NCBI GenBank assembly: GCA_051886215.1 | Contig: JBJEXX010000069.1 | Span: 1 to 11,952, forward strand | Length of the DNA stretch: 11,952 bases | Origin: JBJEXX01 sp051886215 | GTDB lineage: Bacteria; Bacillota_I; Bacilli_A; RF39; UBA660 | Direction of reading: 5' to 3' | In this document: positions 6,057-11,952 of the stretch, piece by piece | Layout: every line of letters begins with the position of its first letter | Position numbering within the stretch: position 1 is the first letter of the stretch | Notes under the pieces: generated by a model | Told to the model about the DNA's origin: nothing | Seen by the model: the letters and a program-made list of their open reading frames with translations, nothing else | Databases searched by the model: none | Made by a program: the position numbers and the translations under genes

Positions 6057-6551
6057 AGTCATAGGATCTAAAAAGAAATCTATTTTAATTGGATTATAAG
6101 TTAAATAAGTGGTAACTATATATATAATCAAAATTAATATAATACTTATTATATTTAAATATTTATTTTGCTTATAAAACTTATTAATATAAATACTTTC
6201 ACTTATAAGAATTGATATAAAATATATTATTAGGGTAATAAAAATATTTTCTCCAAAACTATAATATATTGGTAAATATATGATTAAGAATATAATGATA
6301 GTAGTTAATAAACTTATAGTTGTTTTAAAAATTAAATTATTAGTATTTAAGTTATTCTTTTTATAGATAAGATATCTTATTATTAGATATATATAATATG
6401 ATGTTATAATTAACTTCATATGTTCAAATATACTTTCATTAACTGGGAAAAATATACTTGTTATTGTATTAGGAAATATATCATAACCAAAATGAGTAAT
6501 AAAACCTAATAAAAATATAATAATAGTATTTATAAATATATATTTTTTCAT
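6039..6551 (-). CDS. DUF6512-like integral membrane protein
   Basis: This 170-aa protein has about five hydrophobic helices (near residues 4-24, 47-63, 73-97, 103-122 and 132-151). The conserved-looking motif FFPVNESIFEHMK (34-46) lies between the first two. The C-terminus reads FFLDPMTKKYGI. From memory, the N-E-S-x-x-E-H-x-K motif and a D-P-x-T-x-x-Y-G-I tail are features of the DUF6512 family, whose function is unknown to me. The ATG at 6551 has AGGAG 7 nt upstream. A TATAAT-like box lies just upstream on the minus strand, but no good -35 was found. It is divergent from the GNAT gene and convergent with the 155-aa gene. The family assignment should be confirmed by a profile search; an integral membrane protein is certain. 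Confidence 0.78.
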   Translation of the reverse strand: MKKYIFINTIIIFLLGFITHFGYDIFPNTITSIFFPVNESIFEHMKLIITSYYIYLIIRYLIYKKNNLNTNNLIFKTTISLLTTIIIFLIIYLPIYYSFGENIFITLIIYFISILISESIYINKFYKQNKYLNIISIILILIIYIVTTYLTYNPIKIDFFLDPMTKKYGI

Positions 6552-6638
6552 AAATCACTCCTTATTATATTTTAAGTTATTTACATTTAAATAATACCCA
6601 AAATAATATATTTGTTATATAATTAATATGGTGATAAT

Positions 6639-7082
6639 ATGAAATTTATTAAAAATGGACTTGAATTTAAACAATTTGATAATAGCTATGAAGATATTTC
6701 TTTTATAGAAGATTTATATAGTGATAAAGATGTAAAAAAATATATGCCATTTATTAAAAAGAATACTAAGATGAGTTCTAGTATGTATAATACTCCGTTT
6801 ATTGTAAAAGATATAGATACTGATGATTTAATAGGATATGTATATTTTCATGAGCCTGGTTTAGAAGAAGTTGAAATTATGTATGCAACACATCATGATT
6901 ATAGAAGAGAAGGATATGGTAGAAGACTATTAAGTGGAGCAAGTGAATTTATTTTAGAAAAAGAAAAAAGTATTAATAATATTGCATTAATTATTAATAC
7001 AAAGAATGAAGCATCTCAAAATACTGCTTTAGCGGCAGGATTTAATAGAACTGGAAATATTAGATATGAAAGAAAAAGGTAG
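6639..7082 (+). CDS. GNAT-family N-acetyltransferase
   Basis: The 147-aa protein matches the usual length of the fold. The acetyl-CoA-binding motif is RREGYGRRLL (residues 89-98), which gives the R/Q-x-x-G-x-G/A signature. A strand before it (EVEIMYATHHDY) and the later NTKNEASQNTALAAGF (120-135) complete the GNAT core. The enzyme transfers an acetyl group from acetyl-CoA to an amine; the acceptor cannot be read from the sequence and could be a small molecule or a protein. The ATG at 6639 follows GGTGATA directly, with a TATAAT box at 6618-6623, so the leader is very short. It lies 48 nt upstream of obg, whose candidate -35 element begins at its stop codon. Confidence 0.85.
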   Translation: MKFIKNGLEFKQFDNSYEDISFIEDLYSDKDVKKYMPFIKKNTKMSSSMYNTPFIVKDIDTDDLIGYVYFHEPGLEEVEIMYATHHDYRREGYGRRLLSGASEFILEKEKSINNIALIINTKNEASQNTALAAGFNRTGNIRYERKR

Positions 7083-7108
7083 AAAAATGTAAAAAAGTAT
7101 GATAAAAT
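7080..7108 (+). promoter_or_regulatory. Possible promoter of obg
   Basis: TAGAAA (7080-7085, 4 of 6 to consensus) and TAAAAT (7103-7108) are 17 nt apart. The start would fall near 7115, just before the obg ribosome site GGAGGT at 7121. The -35 match is modest and obg could instead be read from the GNAT promoter. Confidence 0.35.
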
Positions 7109-7130
7109 TTATAGACATGTGGAGGTCATT

Positions 7131-8411
7131 ATGTTTGTTGATGAGGTATTAATAAAAGTAGAGGCTGGTAAAGGTGGAGATGGTTGTACAGCTTTTAGAA
7201 GAGAAAAATATATTCCAATGGGAGGACCATATGGTGGTAATGGTGGTCGCGGTTCGAATATTATTTTTAAAGTTGATACAGGACTTCGTACTTTACTTGA
7301 TTTAAGATATCAAAAACTTATTAAAGGTAAAAAAGGTGAAAATGGTTTAGGCAAAAACATGCATGGTAAAAAAGCCGAAGATATTATTATAAAAGTTCCT
7401 CAAGGTACAGTAGTAACTGATATGGATACTAATCTTATCATTGCTGATTTAAAAGAAAAAGATGATGAGGTTATAGTTGCTCATGGAGGTAGAGGAGGAC
7501 GAGGTAATACAGCATTTAAGACCCAATCCAATCCTGCTCCAAATTTTAGTGAAAATGGTGAACCCGGTGAAGAAAAAAATTTAAAAGTAGAATTAAAACT
7601 ACTTGCTGATGTAGGACTTGTTGGTCTTCCTAGTGTAGGTAAAAGTACTATAATTTCTAAAGTAAGTGCTTCAAAACCTAAAATTGCCGCATATCATTTT
7701 ACAACGCTTACTCCTAATTTAGGTGTTGTTAAGACTATTGATAATAGAAGTTTTGTTATGGCAGATTTACCAGGTTTAATAGAAGGAGCTTCACTTGGAG
7801 AAGGACTTGGTGATAAGTTTTTAAAACACGTAGAAAGAACTAAAGTAATCGCACATGTTATTGATATGAGTGGTATTGAAGGTAGAGATCCATATGAAGA
7901 TTATGTAACTATTAATAAAGAATTAGAAAATTTTAACGAAAAATTATTAAAAAAACCACAAATAATTATTGCTAATAAAATGGATATGCCAGATTCCAAA
8001 GATAATTTAGAAAAATTCAAAGAAAAAGTAAAAGATGAAATATTTGAGGTATCCGCAATATCTAATGAAGGGTTAGATAAAGTTATGATAAAATTAGCTG
8101 ATTTATTAGATGAATTGCCAGAAGAATCATTATACGAAGATGAATCTTTTGAATCATTTGTTCTTTATAAATTTGAAAAAGAAGAACCATATACTATATC
8201 TAAAGAAAGCGAAAATGGTGGAATTTGTTGGGTAATAAAAGGACAAGAAATAGAAAAATTATTTAGAATGACTAAGTTTACAGATGAAGGTGTTAAAAGA
8301 TTTTCTAAAAAATTAAGACGTATGGGAATAGATGAAAAATTAGAAGAACTTGGTGCCGAAGATGGAGATATGGTTAGAATATTAGACTTTTATTTTGAAT
8401 ATAGAAAATAA
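7131..8411 (+). CDS. obg: Obg/CgtA GTPase, ribosome assembly factor
   Basis: This 426-aa protein has the full Obg architecture. The glycine-rich Obg fold spans residues 1-158 (EAGKGGDGC, GGPYGGNGGRG, HGGRGGRGN). The G domain spans about 160-330: P-loop GLPSVGKST (165-173), switch I TTLTP (201-205), DLPG (212-215), NKMD (282-285) and SAI (308-310). The OCT domain spans about 350-426 (ESFVLYKFEKEEPY ... GDMVRILDFYFEYRK). Obg is an essential GTPase for 50S ribosome maturation and also links to stress and, in B. subtilis, to sporulation onset. The ATG at 7131 has GGAGGT 5 nt upstream; a GTG at 7119 precedes that site and is rejected. The usual partners rplU and rpmA are not next to it. All catalytic motifs are intact. 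Confidence 0.97.
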   Translation: MFVDEVLIKVEAGKGGDGCTAFRREKYIPMGGPYGGNGGRGSNIIFKVDTGLRTLLDLRYQKLIKGKKGENGLGKNMHGKKAEDIIIKVPQGTVVTDMDTNLIIADLKEKDDEVIVAHGGRGGRGNTAFKTQSNPAPNFSENGEPGEEKNLKVELKLLADVGLVGLPSVGKSTIISKVSASKPKIAAYHFTTLTPNLGVVKTIDNRSFVMADLPGLIEGASLGEGLGDKFLKHVERTKVIAHVIDMSGIEGRDPYEDYVTINKELENFNEKLLKKPQIIIANKMDMPDSKDNLEKFKEKVKDEIFEVSAISNEGLDKVMIKLADLLDELPEESLYEDESFESFVLYKFEKEEPYTISKESENGGICWVIKGQEIEKLFRMTKFTDEGVKRFSKKLRRMGIDEKLEELGAEDGDMVRILDFYFEYRK

Positions 8412-8428
8412 AGCATACTTGCTTTATT
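8407..8428 (+). repeat. Inverted repeat at the obg stop codon
   Basis: AATAAAGC and GCTTTATT form a perfect 8-bp stem around loop ATACTT. It covers the obg stop codon and contains the thrS -35 element. No T run follows, so it is not a standard terminator, although it occupies the place of one. Confidence 0.4.
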
Positions 8429-8447
8429 AAAATGAATCTGTTATAAT
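8419..8447 (+). promoter_or_regulatory. Promoter of thrS
   Basis: TTGCTT (8419-8424) and a perfect TATAAT (8442-8447) are separated by 17 nt. The start should fall near 8454, at the beginning of the T-box leader. Confidence 0.65.
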
Positions 8448-8449
8448 TG

Positions 8450-8648
8450 AGAAGAAAGCGATGATAAAGGACACGATTATTATATAAGTTTTATAGAGAG
8501 TTATCGGTTGGTGAAAGATAATAAATAAGTATAATAGTTACTACCTTTTAGTTGAACAGGAAACTGTATTCCGGTTAATACCGTTATTAAATTAAGTTAA
8601 ATAAAGGATGGTACCGTGCTTATGCACTCCTAGGTATCGTCTTTTTTT
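8450..8648 (+). ncRNA. T-box riboswitch, threonine-specific
   Basis: The leader has the ordered elements of a T-box. Stem I has AGAGAG (8495-8500) and GGTTGGTGAAAG (8506-8517). The specifier region near 8540-8545 reads ACT-ACC, both threonine codons. The T-box sequence AAGGATGGTACCGTGC is at 8604-8619, and a terminator follows. The UGGU of the T-box (8609-8612) can pair with an uncharged tRNA ending in ACCA, the expected end of tRNA-Thr. Binding of uncharged tRNA-Thr should favour the antiterminator and allow thrS transcription. ACC is the likelier specifier by its position before the downstream GAAC, but either reading keeps threonine specificity. Confidence 0.93.
8607..8648 (+). terminator. 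T-box-controlled terminator before thrS
   Basis: GATGGTACC (8607-8615) pairs with GGTATCGTC (8633-8641), including G-U pairs. An inner GTGC/GCAC stem closes on loop TTAT, and seven Ts follow (8642-8648). The left arm includes most of the T-box motif, so antiterminator and terminator exclude each other. Confidence 0.92.
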
Positions 8649-8668
8649 ATATTAGAGGAGGAAATAAA

Positions 8669-10438
8669 ATGATAAATATTAAAGAAAATGAACAATTAAG
8701 TATATTAAATCACTCTTGTGCTCATTTACTTGCACAAGCTGTAAAACATTTATATCCAAATGCTAAGTTTTGGGTAGGACCAGTTATAGAAGAAGGTTTT
8801 TATTATGATATCGATTTAGGTAATGATGTTATAAAAGAAGAAGATTTACCAAAAATAGAAAAAGAAATGAAAAAAATATCTAAAGATGGAAAGAGAATAG
8901 TTAGACATGAACTTACAAAAGAAGAAGCTTTAGATATGTTTAAAGATGATCCATATAAAATAGATTTAATATCTAGAATGGATGAAAATGAAAATATTAT
9001 TAGTTGTTATACACAAGGAGATTTTACTGATCTTTGTAGAGGACCTCATGTAGAAACAGTTAAAATATTAAAAAACTTTAAATTACTTAAAGTATCTGGA
9101 GCTTATTGGAAAGGTGATTCTAAAAACAAAATGCTTCAAAGAATATATGGAGTATGTTTTGAAACTGCTGAAGATTTAGAAGAACATTTAAAATTGTTAG
9201 AAGACGCTAAAGAAAGAGATCATAGGCGTATTGGTAAAGAATTAGAAATATTTATGACTGATGATTTAGTAGGTAGAGGTTTACCAATGTTTTTACCTAA
9301 TGGATATATTGTTTGGCAAGAACTAGAAGAATATATTAAAAATAAAGAAAGAAAGCTTGGATATCAACACGTTATGACACCATGTGTGGGAAATGTAGAA
9401 TTATATAAAACTAGTGGACATTGGGATCATTATAAAGAAAATATGTTTCCTGCTATGGAAGTAGATGGAGAAAGTTTTGTTTTAAGGCCAATGAATTGTC
9501 CACATCATATGATGATTTATTCTAATAGTTTGCATTCTTATAAAGATTTACCAATTAGAATAGGTGAAATCGCACATGATTTTAGATATGAGGCTAGTGG
9601 AGCTTTAAAAGGAATTGAACGTGGTAGACATTTCTGTCAAAATGATGCTCACTTATTTGTAACTCCAGAACAAATAAAATCTGAATTTAAAAATGTTGTT
9701 GATCTAATATTTGATGTATATAAAGATTTTAATATTACTAATTATAGATGTGTATTATCTTTAAGAGATCCATTAGATAAAGAAAAATATCATCCTGATG
9801 ATGAAATGTGGGATAAAGCAGAAAATGAACTTAGAGAAGTTTTAAATGATTTAGGTATAGAATATACAGAAGAAATTGGAGAAGCTGCTTTCTATGGACC
9901 AAAATTAGATGTTAATGTAAGACCTGCAGTAGGAAATGAAATTACTTTATCTACTTGTCAATTAGATTTCTGTTTACCAGCAAAATTTGATTTAAAATAT
10001 GTAGATAAAGATGGAATAAAAAAGACACCAGTTGTATTACATAGAGCAATATTAGGTTCTTTAGATAGATTTATGGCTTATATTTTAGAAGAAACTAAAG
10101 GAGCTCTTCCAGTATGGTTATCTCCAGTTCAAGTAAATATTATTCCTGTTAATAATGAATATCATTTAGAATATGCTAAAGAAATTGAAGAGTTATTAAA
10201 AGAAAATAATATTAGAGTAAAACTTGATGATAGAGAAGAAAAATTAGGTTATAGAATGCGTGAAGCACAAACTAAAAAAATTCCTTATAATTTAATTATA
10301 GGAGATAATGAAAGAGACAATAATTCAATTAGTTTCCGTCTTCATGGAAGCAAAGATACAACAACTGTATCTAAAGAAGAATTTTTAAATTTATTAAAGG
10401 AAGAAATAGATTCTAAGAAAGTAAGAAGCAATATTTAA
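8669..10438 (+). CDS. thrS: Threonyl-tRNA synthetase lacking the TGS domain
   Basis: ThrRS joins threonine to tRNA-Thr and edits mischarged serine. This 589-aa protein keeps the editing domain, with HSCAH (His15, His19) and CRGPH (Cys123, His127). The class II catalytic core has RPMNCPHH, FRYEASGAL and GSLDRF, with zinc ligands Cys277, His328 and His458. The C-terminal anticodon-binding domain covers about 485-589 (KLDDREEKLGYRMREAQ). The usual enzyme has about 640 residues and starts with a roughly 60-residue TGS domain. Here the protein starts directly before the editing domain. The start is firm: GGAGG lies 7 nt before the ATG, and T-box RNA with its terminator lies immediately upstream, leaving no room for a lost N-terminus. 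Transcription is controlled by the T-box. A terminator overlaps its stop codon. Confidence 0.97.
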   Translation: MINIKENEQLSILNHSCAHLLAQAVKHLYPNAKFWVGPVIEEGFYYDIDLGNDVIKEEDLPKIEKEMKKISKDGKRIVRHELTKEEALDMFKDDPYKIDLISRMDENENIISCYTQGDFTDLCRGPHVETVKILKNFKLLKVSGAYWKGDSKNKMLQRIYGVCFETAEDLEEHLKLLEDAKERDHRRIGKELEIFMTDDLVGRGLPMFLPNGYIVWQELEEYIKNKERKLGYQHVMTPCVGNVELYKTSGHWDHYKENMFPAMEVDGESFVLRPMNCPHHMMIYSNSLHSYKDLPIRIGEIAHDFRYEASGALKGIERGRHFCQNDAHLFVTPEQIKSEFKNVVDLIFDVYKDFNITNYRCVLSLRDPLDKEKYHPDDEMWDKAENELREVLNDLGIEYTEEIGEAAFYGPKLDVNVRPAVGNEITLSTCQLDFCLPAKFDLKYVDKDGIKKTPVVLHRAILGSLDRFMAYILEETKGALPVWLSPVQVNIIPVNNEYHLEYAKEIEELLKENNIRVKLDDREEKLGYRMREAQTKKIPYNLIIGDNERDNNSISFRLHGSKDTTTVSKEEFLNLLKEEIDSKKVRSNI

Positions 10439-10448
10439 TTGCTTTTTT
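10426..10448 (+). terminator. Rho-independent terminator of thrS
   Basis: AAGCAAT (10426-10432) and ATTGCTT (10438-10444) form a perfect 7-bp stem with a 5-nt loop, running into six Ts. The thrS stop codon lies in the loop and right arm. Confidence 0.85.
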
Positions 10449-10451
10449 CTA

Positions 10452-10480
10452 TTGAACTTATTTTTTTGAAATGTTAAAAT
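10452..10480 (+). promoter_or_regulatory. Promoter of the leader peptide and PRPP synthase gene
   Basis: TTGAAC (10452-10457) and TAAAAT (10475-10480) are exactly 17 nt apart and start directly after the thrS terminator. The start site should be near 10487, only a few bases before the leader ribosome site GAGGTGA. Confidence 0.7.
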
Positions 10481-10503
10481 ATATATAGATAGAGGTGATT
10501 AAA

Positions 10504-10560
10504 ATGATGATAAGTTTTTTATCTTATAAATTATTTTTAATTATCTCATATACTAACTAG
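10504..10560 (+). CDS. Putative 18-aa leader peptide upstream of prs
   Basis: A short ORF encodes MMISFLSYKLFLIISYTN. It has its own strong ribosome site GAGGTGAT (10492-10499) at normal spacing and its own promoter directly upstream. It is hydrophobic, rich in Ile, Leu, Phe, Ser and Tyr, with no long run of one amino acid. Its stop codon lies inside the left arm of the terminator-like hairpin at 10555-10587, so a ribosome at the end of the ORF would physically cover that arm. This is the arrangement of a translation-coupled attenuator, which is the inferred role. It could also be a small membrane peptide in its own right. No similar peptide is known to me. Confidence 0.5.
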   Translation: MMISFLSYKLFLIISYTN

Positions 10561-10587
10561 GACTTTTTTAGTACTAGTTTTTATTTT
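10555..10587 (+). terminator. Attenuator-like hairpin before prs
   Basis: AACTAGGACT (10555-10564) and AGTACTAGTT (10570-10579) pair over ten positions with one mismatch, around a T5 loop. A T-rich tract follows (TTT-A-TTTT, 10580-10587). It lies between the leader ORF and the prs ribosome site GGAGGG. If active, it ends most transcripts before prs unless the left arm is blocked. Confidence 0.6.
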
Positions 10588-10596
10588 GGAGGGATT

Positions 10597-11739
10597 ATGG
10601 TAGAAGAAAAGAAAATAGTAAATAATAAATTAAGATTAATGATTTTTGAAAGCGCTTTGGATTTAGGAAAAAAAGTGGATTTTCATTTACTTGATATGTA
10701 TCATTTAAATAAAGATGAATATACATTTATGCTACCTATAAAAGAAAGTTTTTTTGAAGATGGTCATTTGAAAGTAGAAATACAAGATACAGTTAGAGGA
10801 AAAGATATATTTGCGCTTACAGATATTGGTAATTATTCACAAAGTTATAATATGCATGGTATAACAAATCATACTAGTCCAAATGACTTAATAATGCAAC
10901 TAAAAGATGGAATTGGAGCTTGTAATTCTCATGCAGATAAAATTAATATAATAATGCCTTTATTGTATGCAGGTAGACAACATAGACGAAATACAATGGA
11001 AAATTTATTATGTGGGATGATTTTACATGAATTTGATATAAATCGCCATTTAAAGAGTATCATTACTTTTGATGCCCATGATCAAGGTGTAGAACATGCT
11101 TTACATAATACAGAATTTGACAATGTATTTCCATCTAATGTGATACTAGAAAAGTTTATTGAAGATGTAGATAAAGATGATTTATTATTTATAACTACAG
11201 TTGCTCCTGATAATGGTGCGAATGGAAGAAGAAACGTAATACTAAACTCACTTAATTCTGATTATGTTATGATGGAAGCAGGAAGTTTTTATAAACAAAG
11301 AGATTACAATCGTTTAGTAGGTGGAATTAATCCAATCATAAGTCACGATTATTGTGGTAATGATAATTTAAAAGGAAAAACTGCGATTATAGTTGATGAT
11401 ATGATATCAAGTGGAGGAAGCATGCTTGATTGTATGGATGAATTAAAAAAGCGTGGAGTAGAAAAAGTTTATATCATTGCGACTTATGCATTATTTACTA
11501 GAGGAATTGATAAGTTTAAAGAATACTATGATAAAGGTAAATTTGATGGTATATATACGACAAATTTATCTTATATTCCAGAAGAATACAAAAAAGAACC
11601 ATGGTTAAATATTTGTGATTGTTCCGAAATTATGGCTAATATAATTTATAATATTCATAACGATTTATCTATATCTGAAATTCTACGAGATAAATCAACT
11701 CCAATAAAAATGTTAGAAAAAAAGTTTAATGAAAAGTAA
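10597..11739 (+). CDS. prs: Divergent ribose-phosphate pyrophosphokinase (PRPP synthase)
   Basis: PRPP synthase makes phosphoribosyl pyrophosphate from ribose 5-phosphate and ATP, feeding purine, pyrimidine, histidine, tryptophan and NAD synthesis. This 380-aa protein shows counterparts of the family motifs. AGRQHRRNTMENLL (about 125-138) replaces the ATP-binding Y-x-R-Q-D-R region. FDAHDQG (158-164) holds the conserved catalytic His. APDNGANGRR (203-212) corresponds to the P-D-x-G-x-x-x-R segment. VDDMISSGGSM (256-266) is the PRPP-binding loop, usually V-D-D-I-x-x-T-x-G-T. Classical Prs has about 315 residues, so this is a long, divergent form of a kind I associate with some anaerobic Firmicutes. 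GGAGGG lies a few bases before the ATG. Expression may be attenuated by the leader ORF and hairpin upstream. Confidence 0.85.
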   Translation: MVEEKKIVNNKLRLMIFESALDLGKKVDFHLLDMYHLNKDEYTFMLPIKESFFEDGHLKVEIQDTVRGKDIFALTDIGNYSQSYNMHGITNHTSPNDLIMQLKDGIGACNSHADKINIIMPLLYAGRQHRRNTMENLLCGMILHEFDINRHLKSIITFDAHDQGVEHALHNTEFDNVFPSNVILEKFIEDVDKDDLLFITTVAPDNGANGRRNVILNSLNSDYVMMEAGSFYKQRDYNRLVGGINPIISHDYCGNDNLKGKTAIIVDDMISSGGSMLDCMDELKKRGVEKVYIIATYALFTRGIDKFKEYYDKGKFDGIYTTNLSYIPEEYKKEPWLNICDCSEIMANIIYNIHNDLSISEILRDKSTPIKMLEKKFNEK

Positions 11740-11782
11740 AATATAAAGTATCTTGTTTCTATAGTAGTGAGGAGTAATAATT

Positions 11783-11905
11783 ATGAAGAAAATGAATGTT
11801 ATTGTGATTTTCAATAAGAATTTAAATAAAATTTTAATGTGTAAAAGAACTAAAGAACCATATATGGGAATGTATAATTTAGTGGGTGGGAAAATAGAAT
11901 GTTAA
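11783..11905 (+). pseudogene. Nudix hydrolase gene truncated within its Nudix box
   Basis: GAGGAG with 8-nt spacing precedes this ATG. The first 39 codons form the start of a MutT-like Nudix protein: MNVIVIFNKNLNKILMCKR, then a YNLVGGKIE segment. In intact members, GGKIE opens the Nudix box and continues to the R-E-x-x-E-E-x-G core that binds the metal. Here the frame becomes Cys then TAA right after Glu39, and the catalytic residues are missing. The break coincides with the start of the repeat-bearing TGTTAAAG sequence at 11900, which looks like an IS end. The gene lies 43 nt after prs on the same strand with no terminator between, so it was probably co-transcribed. The missing 3' part should lie beyond the insertion. 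Members of this family hydrolyse nucleotide derivatives; the substrate is unknown. Confidence 0.8.
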
Positions 11906-11952
11906 AGTCAATATAAAAATGTACAAAAAGTTGAAAATAAAAATGTACAAAA
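11900..11952. mobile_element. Probable IS21-type insertion sequence end (partial)
   Basis: From 11900 the sequence starts TGTTAAAG and carries two copies of a 16-bp repeat (11913-11928 and 11937-11952) spaced 24 nt apart. It interrupts a Nudix gene precisely. IS21-family elements begin with TG and have several short direct repeats inside each end where the transposase binds. The window stops after 53 nt, so no transposase gene, second end or target duplication is visible. The family call is therefore tentative; the gene disruption is clear. Confidence 0.55.
11913..11952 (+). repeat. Two tandem 16-bp repeats with core ATAAAAATGTACAAAA
   Basis: The sequence ATAAAAATGTACAAAA occurs identically at 11913-11928 and 11937-11952, each preceded by AAGT and 4-5 variable bases. 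It contains the small palindrome TGTACA. The spacing of about two helical turns suits repeated protein-binding sites at a transposon end. Confidence 0.85.

Noticed and set aside
7119..7130. GTG start of obg at 7119
   Set aside because: GGAGGT at 7121-7126 clearly serves the ATG at 7131, which also gives the conserved MFVDEV start of Obg.
11905..11952. CRISPR-like repeats at the right edge
   Set aside because: The repeats are only 16 bp with 8-bp gaps, and the position inside a broken gene fits a transposon end far better.

Overview
The window is very AT-rich, low-GC Firmicutes-type DNA. Shine-Dalgarno sites are strong (GGAGG, GGTGAT), intergenic gaps are short, and threonyl-tRNA synthetase has a T-box leader. 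On the minus strand lie three sporulation genes (spoIIIAH, gerE, gerM), so the host comes from an endospore-forming, or recently spore-forming, Bacilli-like lineage. The extreme AT bias, compact terminators, a ThrRS without a TGS domain and a TasA-like/LRR surface protein suggest an uncultured gut-type clade near Erysipelotrichales or Mollicutes. That placement is inference. TGG encodes Trp and no gene ends in TGA.

Layout. Bases 1-3000 are transcribed leftward: a lipid kinase (YegS/DgkB type), spoIIIAH, gerE, gerM, then tRNA-Arg(TCT) with its own promoter and terminator. Bases 3000-3293 form a divergent intergenic region. It holds a near-consensus promoter whose spacer contains eight consecutive Gs, followed by an AU hairpin in the leader of a secreted TasA-like/BspA-like LRR surface protein (3294-4754). 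Next come an unrecognised 229-aa protein, a small membrane-anchored protein and a DUF6512-like membrane protein. The last two converge on a palindromic terminator. A GNAT acetyltransferase precedes obg. The thrS gene follows, behind a complete T-box. Then comes a PRPP synthase-like gene preceded by its own promoter, an 18-codon leader ORF and a terminator-like hairpin. The window ends in a Nudix hydrolase gene cut off inside its Nudix box by what looks like the end of an IS21-type insertion sequence.

How the parts fit. SpoIIIAH and GerM belong, in Bacillus subtilis, to the envelope complex linking mother cell and forespore, and GerE is the late mother-cell coat regulator. obg, thrS and prs are housekeeping genes. 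The most unusual content is regulatory: a candidate phase-variable promoter for a surface protein, a T-box with two consecutive Thr codons in the specifier region, and a leader-peptide/terminator arrangement in front of the PRPP synthase gene. No CRISPR array, phage gene or defence system was seen.
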